This document shows, in pieces, positions 45,701 to 55,548 of a stretch of 64,000 nucleotides of DNA. The stretch covers positions 1-64,000 of the forward strand of contig CAYOWK010000008.1 in NCBI GenBank assembly GCA_964407665.1. Reading direction: 5' to 3'. Below the pieces are notes generated by a model, which had not been told where the DNA came from, made no database searches, and saw only the letters and a list, made by a program, of their open reading frames with translations. Each line of letters starts with the position of its first letter. The first letter of the stretch is position 1. A program made the translations under genes and the position numbers. The DNA comes from CAYOWK01 sp964407665. Its GTDB lineage: Bacteria; Pseudomonadota; Alphaproteobacteria; Caulobacterales; Hyphomonadaceae.

Positions 45701-46336
45701 ATTGCCGTAGGGATCGAACAGCGCCGCCGTCTCGATCTGGTCCGGCCGCGAGAAGATCGAGGACATCACCAGATAGAATACGAGAAACGCAACGAGCCCC
45801 ACATAGGTCGCCATCATCGAGCGGGTGGCGGTCGCGAGCGCGAAGAACAGCGCCGCGCTGATGAACATGGTTGGCACGCCAGCCACGAGGAAGGCCTGGA
45901 CGTAATGCCAGAGGTTGAACGGGCCAAGCCGTTCCGGATCGAGCCACGGCATAGCGGAGCCGATGATCATCGCCAGCGGCACGGCGGCGAGGACGATCAG
46001 GCTGGCGGCGAACGCGCCCAGGAAGCGGCCGATCAGGTAATCGAACTTTCCGATGCGCGTGGCGTGCAGGATCGACCCGAAGCCGGTCTCGGTGTCGCGG
46101 ATCACGACGTTGGCGACGAACGCCACGACGGCGAACTGCGCGAAGATGCCGAGGATCGAAATGGTCTGCCCGATGGCGAACGGGCTGTTGATGTTGGTGT
46201 TCCCGCCAGCTCCTATCTGGATGTAGTCGCTGGTGACGGACCCGAAGGTCATCAGGAAGAACAGGATGAAGGTGACCCACAGAACGGGGTTCTTCAGCTG
46301 GTAGCGCAGCTCGAACCAGGCGACAGCTCCGAACAT
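42728..46336 (-). CDS. ABC transporter permease fused to M1-family aminopeptidase
   Basis: 1202 residues. The N-terminal half contains roughly twelve transmembrane segments in two permease sets (about 1-270 and 340-620). The C-terminal half is a gluzincin-type M1 peptidase: VIAHELAHQWW carries zinc ligands His942 and His946 with catalytic Glu943, and Glu966 (LSETFASYSA) is the third ligand. Such fusions occur with an adjacent ATPase, here 46350-47225. It presumably exports a peptide or acts on one at the outer face of the membrane. ATG 46336 is the first start after non-protein-like sequence. Confidence 0.92.
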   Translation of the reverse strand: MFGAVAWFELRYQLKNPVLWVTFILFFLMTFGSVTSDYIQIGAGGNTNINSPFAIGQTISILGIFAQFAVVAFVANVVIRDTETGFGSILHATRIGKFDYLIGRFLGAFAASLIVLAAVPLAMIIGSAMPWLDPERLGPFNLWHYVQAFLVAGVPTMFISAALFFALATATRSMMATYVGLVAFLVFYLVMSSIFSRPDQIETAALFDPYGNGAIAAETRYWTASDRNTRLPPITELWLINRAIWGGVALAALAGAYFTFSFSARPARKAKRERAASGEVAVASVAGAPLSARGRFDAGASWVQVLARARFEAANIFRSPAFIVLMAIGLFNAGGGLWFADESAGGVKVWPVTLLMAETLFGAFSIIPMIIATYYAGELVWRDRERRIHDIIDSTPAPDWTFVTPKILALTLVLAASIAISVLAGVGVQLAKGFTAIRLDQYLTAYAVPAMIFSFQIAALAVFLQAISPHKFVGWGLMLVYLVSSLVLGQMGFDHNLYNFGGTPGVPLSEMNLNGHYWIGAAWFNLYWCVFSLILIVLAYSLWRRGADTRLMPRLRRLPRRLSGFAGGLAAVLVVAFAGLGGWIFYNTNVLNEYRPSIAAEKYLADMEKALLKYDGAPMPKITDVVLAVDLHPHEHEASAIGTYSIENRSGAPLTEIHLLWPRDLTLDRVEIDGASLEQDFADGKPGFPFQIWSFAQPMQPGERREIRFATRIEHKGFRNSGVLTSVNDNGTFINDRDIAPVLGFDRSVTLQDRNLRRKYGLPPDLRMAKLEDDSALAVSYIRHDADWVNADITVSTVANQTPIAPGYLVSDETKDGRRTARFRTDAPILNFFSMQSADYEVKRDKWNDIDLAVYYDERHPYNVDRMIRAMKVSFEVFEREFSPYQFKQMRILEFPRYASFAQAFANTVPYSEAIGFISRYDDKEAALDTSKIDFVTYVIAHELAHQWWAHQVIGADMQGSTMLSETFASYSALLVMEEIDGPDQVRRFLRYELDSYLRSRGSEVIEELPLMRVENQGYVHYRKGGVAMYFLRNEIGDEAVNRALSRLIERFAFKGAPYPRTTDFLAILREEAGPQHEALITDIFEKITLYDAKATEAKVTARPDGKWDVTLSIDAKKLYADGEGKETEAPLAEDFEIGVFAAEPGRGAFKAADVIAFERRPLKSGAQTITLTVDREPKFAGVDPYNKRIDRNSDDNVVAVK

Positions 46337-46349
46337 CGGCTTTCCCCGC

Positions 46350-47225
<876 letters not shown>

Positions 47226-47279
47226 ATGTCCCCGCTCAGGCTTTGTCGGCTGATCTGCAATCCTGCTGCAGACCCACGT

Positions 47280-47294
47280 TATCGAATGTCGATA
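47280..47294. promoter_or_regulatory. Palindrome between divergent ABC exporter and ZntB genes
   Basis: TATCGA-ATG-TCGATA is a perfect 6-base inverted repeat with a 3-base spacer, 55 bases upstream of the ABC ATPase start. It could be an operator, for instance of a PadR/GntR-like regulator, but no such regulator is in the window. Confidence 0.4.
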
Positions 47295-47423
47295 CGAAAA
47301 TCCAGCCGACGTTTCGCTGTCTCCGAGACCGTCGCTTCGATCGTCTGCTTCACAGGCATGGGCGCCCCCGCTAGAAGCAGGCGGCGATGCGCGTTGCTGC
47401 GACTTCGCTCCGAGGCCGCCTGC

Positions 47424-48437
47424 ATGCCGATCAACCCAGTCGAACGGAACGACAATGCAGGCCCGAACCTGAACGGATTCATTTTCGGGCTTTCGTTCCC
47501 TGCGCCGGGCGTGGTCGAGGACCTCAGCTGGGAGGCCGTGAAGGGCAATCCTGCCTGCCCCCCATCCGGCTGGCGGTGGCTGCATTTCAACCGGCTTGGC
47601 AAGGAGACCTCCGAGTGGCTGGAGGACTCCAGCGGCCTCGACGACGTCGTCATCACCTCGCTGCTGCAATCCGAGACGCGCCCGCGCTGCGTTGCGCACC
47701 ATGACGGACTGATCCTCAACCTGCGCGGCGTGAACCACAACCCCGGCGCCGAGCCGGAGGACATGATCTCGGTACGCATCTGGGCGGAAAAATCGCTGGT
47801 GGTCTCGATGCGGTCCTACCCGGTCAAGGCGATACGGGAGGTGCGCGAACTCGTGGCGGCGGGCGAATGCCCCGCGACACCCGGCGACCTGCTTGTCGCC
47901 ATCGCGGCGCAGCTGGTCGAAAATCTCGAGCCGATCATGGAGCAGTTGCGCGACGACGCGGACGAGTACGAGGACATGCTGCTGGCAGGAAAGAAACCGC
48001 TGAAGCCCGCCGTCCTGGCCGAGTTCCGTCAGACGATCCTGCTGCTCCGCCGCTACATGCAGCCCCAGCGCGAGGCGATGGGACAATTGCAGAAGGTGGG
48101 CGGCAAGCTGGTGGACGGGGGTCACATGGGTCTGCGCGAGACCGGCGACAACATCACCCGCATCGCGGAGGAACTGGACACAATCCGCGAGCGCGCCGCC
48201 GTGCTGCAGGACCAGGTCGCCGCCCAGCGTCAGGAACAGCTCAACGCGCGTCTTCTGGCCTTGTCCATCGTGTCGGCCCTCTTCCTGCCGCTGACCTTTC
48301 TCACCGGCCTGCTCGGCATGAACGTGGCGGGCATACCAAATGCGACGTCGCCGTTCGCATTCGTGACTGTGGTCGGGTTGATGGGTGTGGTGGCGCTTGC
48401 GCTGCTGGCGCTGCTCAAGCTGAAGCGGTGGATCTAG
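47424..48437 (+). CDS. zntB: CorA-family zinc/magnesium transporter, ZntB-like
   Basis: 337 residues. A large soluble N-terminal domain is followed by two C-terminal transmembrane segments separated by the conserved GMN motif (LLGMNVAGIPN). The preceding TMR helix region (ARLLALSIVSALFLPLTFLTGLLGMN) is typical. The ZntB-like sequence WLHFNRL near the N-terminus supports zinc transport, but magnesium cannot be excluded. Start ATG 47424 matches the family start; about 66 upstream codons look non-coding. Confidence 0.88.
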   Translation: MPINPVERNDNAGPNLNGFIFGLSFPAPGVVEDLSWEAVKGNPACPPSGWRWLHFNRLGKETSEWLEDSSGLDDVVITSLLQSETRPRCVAHHDGLILNLRGVNHNPGAEPEDMISVRIWAEKSLVVSMRSYPVKAIREVRELVAAGECPATPGDLLVAIAAQLVENLEPIMEQLRDDADEYEDMLLAGKKPLKPAVLAEFRQTILLLRRYMQPQREAMGQLQKVGGKLVDGGHMGLRETGDNITRIAEELDTIRERAAVLQDQVAAQRQEQLNARLLALSIVSALFLPLTFLTGLLGMNVAGIPNATSPFAFVTVVGLMGVVALALLALLKLKRWI

Positions 48438-48443
48438 CGGAGC

Positions 48444-48737
48444 CTACGTGCGGTCGCTGCCGTCCGTGGCTTTCTCGACATCCTCTGCAGTGTCGTTGGT
48501 GACTTCGCGCGCGCCCTCAGCGAGGTTTCCCGCCGCCTCATCAACGGTCTGAACCGTTGCAGCGCCGAGGTCCTTGAGTTCTTCGCCTACGGGTTCTGCA
48601 GAGTCGGCCAGATCCTTGAGTCCCTCGTCCATCTGGGCGCCGGCGCCTTCGAGAGACCCTTCCCGCACCCACATCACGCCCATCACGCCCGCAAAAACGA
48701 GCACAACGGCCAAACCGATTGCTGCAAGAATTCTCAT
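48444..48737 (-). CDS. Small membrane-anchored acidic helical protein
   Basis: 97 residues. One N-terminal membrane segment (ILAAIGLAVVLVFAGVMGVMWV) precedes an acidic amphipathic tail with repeating hydrophobic positions (MDEGLKDLADSAEPVGEELKDLGAATVQTVDEAAGNLAEGAREVT), likely a coiled coil. It resembles small stress-type or YtxH-like anchors but cannot be named. GAGG lies 9 bases before ATG 48737; ATG 48746 is possible. Convergent with zntB. Confidence 0.6.
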   Translation of the reverse strand: MRILAAIGLAVVLVFAGVMGVMWVREGSLEGAGAQMDEGLKDLADSAEPVGEELKDLGAATVQTVDEAAGNLAEGAREVTNDTAEDVEKATDGSDRT

Positions 48738-48807
48738 GTCCGCCATCCTCAACCAAGTCTGGCGAACAAACGCTGGTTAACGGCAGCGGGTTCCGGGCCG
48801 CTGGACC

Positions 48808-50550
48808 TCAGCCGCGCGGCGTGAACAAGGGGCGCAGTTCGTTCTTCAGGATCTTGCCGTTCGCGTTGCGGGGCAGCGGTTCGTTGCGGACCTGGACTTC
48901 CACCGGCGTCTTGAAGGCGGCGAGGCGCTCGGCCACGAACTGGCGGAGCTCGGTGGGCGTCGCCGAGGTCTCCGGTTTCAGCTGCACGACGGCGCCGACC
49001 TCCTCACCGAGTACCTTGTGCGGGATGCCGACGACTGCGGCGTCCATCACGGCCGGATGTTCGTAGAGGACGTTCTCGACCTCGACGCAGTAGACGTTCT
49101 CGCCGCCGCGGATCAGCATGTCCTTCGCGCGGTCGAGCAGGTAGAGGAAGCCCTCCTCGTCAACCTTGCCGATGTCTCCGGTGACGACCCAGCCGTCGAT
49201 GAAGGTCTTGGCGGTGGCTTCCGGTTTGTTCCAGTAGAGCTTGCAGTTGCTGGGTCCGCGCGTCCAGACTTCGCCGACGCCGCCGGGCGGCAGCGCCTCG
49301 CCGTTGGCGCCGACGATACGGAACTCTGCAACCGGAGCCGCAGCGCCACAGCTCTCCGGACGGACTTCATAGTCCCTGCCAAAGTTCACGCAGACGGCCG
49401 CGCAGGTCTCGGTCATGCCCCAGCCGTTGGAGGAGAGGCTCGAGGGGAAGCGGCGCTTGATGGTGGCCAGCAGTTCCGGCGCAGACGGAGCGCCGCCATA
49501 CGACACGAAGCCGATGGAGGAGAGATCATAATTGTCGCGGTCGGGATGTTCGAGCACCTGCCATGCGATGGCCGGCACCCCGCCAATGGTGGTGACCTTC
49601 TCGCGCTGGATGACGCCCAGCGCATCGACCACATCCCACTTGTACATCGTGATGATCTTGTCGGCGTTGATGACCGCCGGCAGCAGCCACGAGAACGCCC
49701 CCGTGACATGGAACAGCGGAATAGCGAGGAGCGCGACGCGTTGCGGTCCGCCCTTCGGATCGCGAACCGGAACGGGCTCGCCGCTGCGAAGGAAATGGCG
49801 GGCCTGGCAGGTGGCGGAGTTGAAGGCGCCGGAGATGCACGCGCGGTTGGTGGCCAGCGCGCCCTTCGGTTTGCCGGTTGTGCCCGAGGTGTAGAAGATC
49901 GTGGCGTCGTCGTCCGGCTGGACGTCGGCGTCCGGCAGGCTGATGTCCGGCAGGGCGGCCCAGTCGTTTGCTCCGCCGATGAGTGCATCAAGCGCCACGA
50001 TGCGCGGGTCTGCCTCTTCGTCTCCGCCGCGCGTGACCAGCACGTGCCTGAGCTGCGGGAGGTTCGGCAGGTGTTCGCGGATACGCTCGAGCTTTTCGAG
50101 GTCGACGATGGCGACCTTGGCGCCGGAATCCGACAGGCCGTATTCCAGTTCCTCGCCCGACCACCAGGCATTCAGCGGCGTGGCGATGGCGCCCAGCGAC
50201 AGGGTCGCGAAGAGGGCCACCGGCCATTGCGGATAGTTGCGCATGCAGATCGCGACGCGGTCGCCTTTCTTCACGCCGTAGTCGTTTGCGAGCCGGGTTG
50301 CGAGATGGGCGACCGCCTTGAAGTGGGCGGCGAACGTGACGCGCTCATGCTGGTAGAGGAAGAACTCCTTCTCGCCCCACTCGCGAGACTGCTGAATCAG
50401 GGCGCGGAAGGTTGTGGCGTTCTTGTAGGCACGCAGAGGCACGCCGCCGATCACGACCTCCTCGGCCGCAAAACGGGCCGCCGGGCTGGTCAGCAGCGCA
50501 TTGCACTCCGCTATGGTACGAGCCGGAAATGTTGCGCCCTGGTCAGCCAT
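48808..50550 (-). CDS. Class I adenylate-forming acyl-CoA synthetase
   Basis: 580 residues. AMP-binding motif FYTSGTTGKPKGAL, GWGMTETCA, GWVVTGDIGKVDEEGFLYLLDRAKDMLIRGGENVY and the C-terminal lysine segment PLPRNANGKILKNEL are all present. It activates a carboxylic acid to its CoA thioester. Sequence style matches FadD3/FadD13-like or long-chain ligases; the substrate is not predictable. It differs clearly from the 20532-22352 enzyme, which carries a long N-terminal extension. Confidence 0.9.
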   Translation of the reverse strand: MADQGATFPARTIAECNALLTSPAARFAAEEVVIGGVPLRAYKNATTFRALIQQSREWGEKEFFLYQHERVTFAAHFKAVAHLATRLANDYGVKKGDRVAICMRNYPQWPVALFATLSLGAIATPLNAWWSGEELEYGLSDSGAKVAIVDLEKLERIREHLPNLPQLRHVLVTRGGDEEADPRIVALDALIGGANDWAALPDISLPDADVQPDDDATIFYTSGTTGKPKGALATNRACISGAFNSATCQARHFLRSGEPVPVRDPKGGPQRVALLAIPLFHVTGAFSWLLPAVINADKIITMYKWDVVDALGVIQREKVTTIGGVPAIAWQVLEHPDRDNYDLSSIGFVSYGGAPSAPELLATIKRRFPSSLSSNGWGMTETCAAVCVNFGRDYEVRPESCGAAAPVAEFRIVGANGEALPPGGVGEVWTRGPSNCKLYWNKPEATAKTFIDGWVVTGDIGKVDEEGFLYLLDRAKDMLIRGGENVYCVEVENVLYEHPAVMDAAVVGIPHKVLGEEVGAVVQLKPETSATPTELRQFVAERLAAFKTPVEVQVRNEPLPRNANGKILKNELRPLFTPRG

Positions 50551-50731
50551 TTGCCCTCACTCGGTCCGAGACATCCTGTAACTGGCGTCGCCGCCAGAAT
50601 CCGTCGCCTGATTGGCATAGGCGCCCCCAATTCGCCAGCCTGTTCGCCCTCTTCGCGCGAGGGGATCGTGCATGCAGACCGAGTGCGCGGTATGCTGGCG
50701 GACGCGCGCAGAAAAAGCCGGAGCTGACTGA

Positions 50732-51256
50732 ATGACCAGAGCGGAAAATGAGAGGCCGGTGGTGCGCGACGCCCTGGAAGCCGACCTGCCCGCCATCTGC
50801 GAGATCTACAATCGCGCGGTGCGGGAAACCTTCGCCATCTGGTCCGAGGTCGAGACCACCGTCGCGCTGCGCGCCGCCTGGATGAAGGCGCGGCGCGCAG
50901 CCGGTTTTCCGGTCGTGGTCGCCTCTCCGCCGGACGCGCCTTCGGAGGTGCTGGGGTATGCAAGCTTCGGCGTGTTCCGTGACTTCCCGGGGTATGTGAA
51001 GACGGTCGAGCATTCGGTCTATGTCGCCAACGAAGCCCAGCGCAGGGGGGTGGGACGGCTGCTGCTCATGGCCCTCATCGATAGAGCGCGGGCCGGCGGT
51101 TTCGAAGCCATGGTGGGCGGCATCGATGCGGCGAATGCAGCGTCCCTGTCCCTGCACGAGCAGGCCGGCTTTGAGCTGCAGGGCGTGCTCAAGGGCGTGG
51201 GCCGCAAGTTCGGCAAGTCTCTGGATCTCGCCTTCATGGTGAAGGCGCTGGGTTGA
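50732..51256 (+). CDS. GNAT acetyltransferase, phosphinothricin acetyltransferase-like
   Basis: 174 residues. The N-terminus VRDALEADLPAICEIYNRAVRETFAIWSEVETT is typical of the PAT/YncA group (IYN..V). Motif A reads HSVYVANEAQRRGVGRLLLMALID, followed by GIDAANAASLSLHEQAGFELQGVLKGVGRKFGKSLDLAFM. Most such enzymes acetylate small amines such as methionine derivatives. Divergent from the acyl-CoA synthetase across 181 bases. Confidence 0.9.
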   Translation: MTRAENERPVVRDALEADLPAICEIYNRAVRETFAIWSEVETTVALRAAWMKARRAAGFPVVVASPPDAPSEVLGYASFGVFRDFPGYVKTVEHSVYVANEAQRRGVGRLLLMALIDRARAGGFEAMVGGIDAANAASLSLHEQAGFELQGVLKGVGRKFGKSLDLAFMVKALG

Positions 51257-51263
51257 GTTTGCC

Positions 51264-51737
51264 TCAGAACGCGCCGGGCTCCAGCCACGCCTCGAAGTCC
51301 GCCAGCGCGTCCGGCGCAGCCGCGTACAGCATGCGCTGGCCTGCGTGATAGCAGAGCGACCGTCCGGGCGAGACGAGCGCAGCCGCCCCCGCAGCGTCCG
51401 TCAACCGCATCAGGGCTTCGATGTCCGGCGGCCGGTTCAGCTCGCAGACATGGAGGGTTCGCGGCTCCCAGACGTTCCAGTCGGGGTTATAGACCGTGGG
51501 CGAGTGCTCGGCGCGGCCCGCGGAGACCACGGCCGCAGGATCGGCGCCCACCAGCAGCAGCCAGCAAGGTCCGGCAGCCAGCAGATCCGCAGCGTCCTGC
51601 TCATGACCCGACCGCAGGCGGCGCTCGACGGGCGCCTCGAACAGGATGTGCGAATAGCCGTCCCTCAGCGTTGATCCGCGAAAGGTCTTGCGGAGAAAGG
51701 ACTGGACCTCGTCCAGCAGAGATTGCGGCTCATCCAA
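51264..51737 (-). CDS. Hypothetical protein, no family recognised
   Basis: 157 residues. Pattern of alternating strands and helices (GYSHILFEAPVERRLRSGHEQDAADLLAAGPCWLLLVGADPAAVVSAGRAEHSPTV in pieces), rich in Ala/Leu, with no signal peptide. TTG 51737 is the likely start, since GGAGA lies 6 bases before it and no ATG exists in frame. It is divergent from the hemerythrin gene. Confidence is moderate. Confidence 0.55.
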   Translation of the reverse strand: MDEPQSLLDEVQSFLRKTFRGSTLRDGYSHILFEAPVERRLRSGHEQDAADLLAAGPCWLLLVGADPAAVVSAGRAEHSPTVYNPDWNVWEPRTLHVCELNRPPDIEALMRLTDAAGAAALVSPGRSLCYHAGQRMLYAAAPDALADFEAWLEPGAF

Positions 51738-51851
51738 GGGGCGTCTCCGGACGCAATGGAACCCGGCGCAGATATCCGCCGTTCCTTCCCGGTATTTCCG
51801 AACGCCAACCCCGCCGCAAGTCCGCGCGCCGCACGACACGGGACGATGACC

Positions 51852-52334
51852 ATGAACATCTATGACCGCATCAAGCAGGATCACGACGCGGCGCGAAAGG
51901 TGATCACCCAGTTGAAGGCCACGACGCCAGAAGAAGGCAAACAGCGCCAGAAGCTCTTTGACCACCTCAAGATCGAAATGTGGGTGCACCACAAGGTCGA
52001 GGAGGCGGTGTTCTATTCCTACCTGCGTGCGGGCGACGACATGCACGGCGAGGCCATGGAAGCCTACAACGAGCACCACATGGCAAACGGCGTCTTCGAG
52101 GAGCTCGACACCTTCCCCGTCGACAGCGAGGAATGGGGCATGAAGTTCAAGGCGCTGTGCGAACTCGTCGAGCACCACATGGACGAGGAAGAGGAAGACT
52201 TCTTCCCGGAAGCCCGAAAGACGATTTCAGACGAAGTTGCAGACCTGATGGGCGAGGAGTTCGACAGCCGCAAGGCGGCGGCTCTCGCTGCGCTCGCGCC
52301 CCTCAAAGTGTCCAAGCAAATGGAAAAGGCGTAG
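51852..52334 (+). CDS. Hemerythrin-domain protein
   Basis: 160-residue four-helix bundle. Iron ligands are visible in MNIYDRIKQDHDAARKVI (His), WVHHKVEEAVFY (His, Glu), YNEHHMANGVFEELD (His, Glu) and ELVEHHMDEEEEDFFPEA (His, Glu). Hemerythrins bind dioxygen or NO at a di-iron site. The spacing suggests a DUF-type hemerythrin rather than a classical O2 carrier. ATG 51846 and 51852 are in frame; GGGAC at about 8 bases favours 51852. Confidence 0.9.
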   Translation: MNIYDRIKQDHDAARKVITQLKATTPEEGKQRQKLFDHLKIEMWVHHKVEEAVFYSYLRAGDDMHGEAMEAYNEHHMANGVFEELDTFPVDSEEWGMKFKALCELVEHHMDEEEEDFFPEARKTISDEVADLMGEEFDSRKAAALAALAPLKVSKQMEKA

Positions 52335-52337
52335 GGG

Positions 52338-54251
52338 TCAGCCCGCAGCCAGCTTCAGGGCGCGTTCGTCGCCCCGTCCCAGCGCCTTGATGGCGGTCGC
52401 GGCGATGGAGCGCGCGTCGAGGCCCGCCTGCTCGTACATGCGCTCGGGTGAGTCCTGGTCCTGGAAGATGTCCGGCAGCGTCAGCGTGCGGATCTTGAGG
52501 CCCGTATCGAGACGGCCCGTCTCGGCGAGGTGGTGCAGCACGAAAGCTCCAAAGCCGCCGCGCGCGCCCTCCTCGATCGTGATCAGCACCTCATGGTGGC
52601 GCGCCAGCTGGGCGATCAGCGCCTCATCGAGCGGCTTGGCGAAGCGGGCGTCGGCGACGGTGGTGGACAGACCCTGCTTCTCCAGCATGTCGGCCGCGCG
52701 CAGGGCTTCCTGCAGGCGCGCGCCAAACGACAGGATGGCGATGGCTCCACCCTCGCGGACTACGCGCCCCTTGCCGATTTCGAAGGGTTTGGGATCTTCC
52801 AGAAGAGCCAGCCCGATCCCCTCGCCGCGCGGATAGCGGAAGGCAGAGGGACGATCGTCGATGATATGGGCGGTGGCGACCATGCGCTGAAGCTCGGTCT
52901 CGTCGGATGCGGCCATCAGCACGAAGCCGGGCAGCGCGCCGAGATAGCCGACGTCGAACGATCCGGCGTGGGTCGGACCATCGGCGCCGACAAGGCCGGC
53001 GCGGTCGATGGCGAAGCGGACCGGCAGGCCCTGGATCGCAACGTCGTGGACGACGCTGTCATAGCCGCGCTGCAGGAAGGTGGAATAGATCGCCGCGAAC
53101 GGACGCATGCCCTCCGCAGCAAGGCCTGCCGCGAAGGTGACGGCGTGCTGCTCGGCTATGCCGACATCGAAGCAGCGGTCCGGGAACTTCGAGCCGAAAT
53201 GGTCGAGGCCTGTGCCCGAGGGCATGGCGGCGGTGATGCCGACAACCTTCGGGTCCTTGGTGGCAAGACGCACGAGCTCGTTGGCGAAGACTTTTGTATA
53301 GGACGGCGGCCCGGCCTTGGCCTTGGCCTGCTCGCCCGTGACGACGTTGAACTTCGAGACGCCATGATACTTGTCGTCGGCATTCTCGGCCGGCTCATAG
53401 CCGTGGCCCTTCTGGGTCACGACGTGGACAAGCACCGGACCGTTGTCCATGTCGCGGACGTTCTCGAGCACGTCGACCAGCGCGTTCATGTCGTGGCCGT
53501 CGATGGGGCCGACATAGTAGAAGCCCAGCGCGTCGAACATGTCGCCGCCCATGGCGAAGTTGCGCGTGTAGTGCTCGGCCTTCCGGGCCACAGCATCAAG
53601 ACCGATCTTGCGGGCGGCCTTCTTCGCAAGGCTTCGGACCTGGCGGTAGCCCTTCGAGGACACGGTGCGCGAGAGATAGTGGCTCATCGCGCCGACCGGC
53701 GGGGCGATGGACATGTCGTTGTCGTTGAGGATGACCACCAGCTTCGTGTGCAGGCCGCCAGCGTGGTTCATGGCCTCGTAGATCATGCCGGCTGTCATCG
53801 CGCCGTCGCCGACAACAGCTATGACCTTGTTGTCGTCGCCAGCGATATCCCGGGCGACGGCAAAGCCGGTGGCTGCGGAAATTGACGTTCCGGCGTGGGC
53901 CGCGCCGAACGGGTCAAACTCGCTTTCGCCCCGCTTGGTGAAGCCAGAGAGACCGCCGCCCTGACGCAGGGTGCGGATGCGGTCCCGGCGGCCGGTGAGG
54001 ATCTTGTGGGGATAGGCCTGGTGGCCGACGTCCCAGACGATCTTGTCGCGGGGCGTGTCGAAGACGGCATGCAGCGCCACGGTCAGCTCGACCACGCCGA
54101 GACCTGCGCCGAGGTGACCGCCCGTGACGGACACCGCGCTGACTGTCTCGCTGCGCAGTTCATCCGCCAGCTGCCGAAGGTCGGCCCGCGACCGGTTCTT
54201 GAGGTCCGCTGGCGAGGAAATCGTGTCGAGAAGGGGCGTGCTGGGCGTCAT
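52338..54251 (-). CDS. dxs: 1-deoxy-D-xylulose-5-phosphate synthase
   Basis: 637 residues, thiamine-diphosphate enzyme starting the MEP isoprenoid pathway from pyruvate and glyceraldehyde-3-phosphate. Motifs: DVGHQAYPHKILTGRRD, AVVGDGAMTAGMIYEAMN, ILNDNDMSIAPPVGAMSHYL, DGPTHAGSFDVGYL and TIEEGARGGFGAFVLHHL. Third gene of xseB-ispA-dxs on the minus strand. Supplies precursors for the isoprenoids made by ispA next door. Confidence 0.97.
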   Translation of the reverse strand: MTPSTPLLDTISSPADLKNRSRADLRQLADELRSETVSAVSVTGGHLGAGLGVVELTVALHAVFDTPRDKIVWDVGHQAYPHKILTGRRDRIRTLRQGGGLSGFTKRGESEFDPFGAAHAGTSISAATGFAVARDIAGDDNKVIAVVGDGAMTAGMIYEAMNHAGGLHTKLVVILNDNDMSIAPPVGAMSHYLSRTVSSKGYRQVRSLAKKAARKIGLDAVARKAEHYTRNFAMGGDMFDALGFYYVGPIDGHDMNALVDVLENVRDMDNGPVLVHVVTQKGHGYEPAENADDKYHGVSKFNVVTGEQAKAKAGPPSYTKVFANELVRLATKDPKVVGITAAMPSGTGLDHFGSKFPDRCFDVGIAEQHAVTFAAGLAAEGMRPFAAIYSTFLQRGYDSVVHDVAIQGLPVRFAIDRAGLVGADGPTHAGSFDVGYLGALPGFVLMAASDETELQRMVATAHIIDDRPSAFRYPRGEGIGLALLEDPKPFEIGKGRVVREGGAIAILSFGARLQEALRAADMLEKQGLSTTVADARFAKPLDEALIAQLARHHEVLITIEEGARGGFGAFVLHHLAETGRLDTGLKIRTLTLPDIFQDQDSPERMYEQAGLDARSIAATAIKALGRGDERALKLAAG

Positions 54252-54281
54252 GACGAGATCAATATCCTGAAACCCGGATAA

Positions 54282-55187
54282 TTAGTGGCGGCGGTAAAGC
54301 ACAAAATCGACCGTGTGCAGAAGAGTGGAAGCCCGCGCGCCAAAAGACGCCAGATGTTGTTTAGCCTGTGCGGCGAGATAGCGCACCCGGGCTCTGGCGC
54401 CATCAACACCCAGTAAAGTCACGAAATTCACCTTACCGGCCATGGCGTCCTTGTCGGTCGCCTTGCCCAGCTCGGCCGCTTCGCCCTCCACATCCAGGAG
54501 GTCGTCCACAATCTGGAACGCCAATCCTAAATCGTTCGTGTATCCCGCGATGGCCTGCCGCTCGTGCTCCAGCGCGCCGCCGAGCACGGCGCCGACCTCT
54601 CCCGAGAAGGTAATCAGGGCGCCCGTCTTGAGACGCTGCATGCGGGTCAGGACCTGAAGGGGTTCTTCTGTGTCGGTATCCGGCTTCATGTCGATCATCT
54701 GGCCGGCGACCATGCCGCGAGGCCCGGCCGCGATGGCCATGCGCTCGACCAGCTTGCAGCGCATCAGGGCGTCGCGGTGGGTCTCGGGCGAGGCCATGAT
54801 CTCGAAGGCCAGCGCCAGAAGGGCGTCTCCCGCAAGAATGGCGGTGGCTTCATCGAACGCCTTGTGGACGGTGGGCTGGCCGCGGCGGAAGTCGTCATTG
54901 TCCAGCGCCGGAAGATCGTCGTGGATCAGCGAATAGGCATGGACGCACTCGATGGCGGCCGCCGCCCGCAGCAGCGACTTCTCCTGCGCGCCGAACATCC
55001 GCCCGACCTCAATGGCGATGAAGGGCCGGAGCCGCTTGCCGCTGCCCAGGGCGCCGTGGCGCATGGCGCGCATGAGCTGCGCCTCGGGACCGCTGGCGGC
55101 GGGGATGAGCTGGTCGAGCGCCACGGTAATGCGGTCGGCGACCTCATTCAGGCGCTGCTCGAACTGCGGATTGACCTCGGAAATCAC
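54282..55187 (-). CDS. ispA: Polyprenyl (farnesyl/geranylgeranyl) diphosphate synthase
   Basis: 301 residues. First aspartate-rich motif DDLPALDNDDFRRG (Asp90, Asp91, Asp96) and second DDLLDVEG are intact, with GKRLRPF for IPP binding. It condenses dimethylallyl/geranyl and isopentenyl diphosphates, most likely to farnesyl diphosphate. Its position between xseB and dxs is the classic arrangement, with spacing of about 20-30 bases to both neighbours. Confidence 0.94.
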   Translation of the reverse strand: MISEVNPQFEQRLNEVADRITVALDQLIPAASGPEAQLMRAMRHGALGSGKRLRPFIAIEVGRMFGAQEKSLLRAAAAIECVHAYSLIHDDLPALDNDDFRRGQPTVHKAFDEATAILAGDALLALAFEIMASPETHRDALMRCKLVERMAIAAGPRGMVAGQMIDMKPDTDTEEPLQVLTRMQRLKTGALITFSGEVGAVLGGALEHERQAIAGYTNDLGLAFQIVDDLLDVEGEAAELGKATDKDAMAGKVNFVTLLGVDGARARVRYLAAQAKQHLASFGARASTLLHTVDFVLYRRH

Positions 55188-55208
55188 CGGCGCGTCTCCT
55201 GAACTGGA

Positions 55209-55475
55209 CTAAAGGTCGTCGGCGGGCTCCAAACTGATGGCGCCCCCCGGACCCTGGACGATTTTCTCCACCTTGAGTTCGGCTTCCTTGAGCTTGCGCT
55301 CGCAGTGGGCCTTCAGGGCGGCGCCGCGTTCATAGATGCGGATGGAATCCTCAAGCGGGACATCGCCCGACTCAAGCTTGTTGACGATCTGCTCGAGCTG
55401 ACCGAGCGCCGCCTCGAACGACAGCGACTGGATATCGGCCGCCGCACTCGCGTCTGGGGTTTTCGCTTCCGGCAT
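55209..55475 (-). CDS. xseB: Exodeoxyribonuclease VII small subunit
   Basis: 88 residues. LSFEAALGQLEQIVNKLESGDVPLEDSIRIYERGAALKAHCERKLKEAELKVEKI is the complete helical XseB pattern. It regulates the large subunit XseA, degrading single-stranded DNA ends. ATG 55475 is the start; the open frame extends upstream without protein-like sequence. First of xseB-ispA-dxs. Confidence 0.95.
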   Translation of the reverse strand: MPEAKTPDASAAADIQSLSFEAALGQLEQIVNKLESGDVPLEDSIRIYERGAALKAHCERKLKEAELKVEKIVQGPGGAISLEPADDL

Positions 55476-55548
55476 GGGGTCTCCGTTGAGGGCGCACCAT
55501 AGGGAGCGTGCGCGCCGGGAACAATGCACTTTCGGACCGGCGCACAGC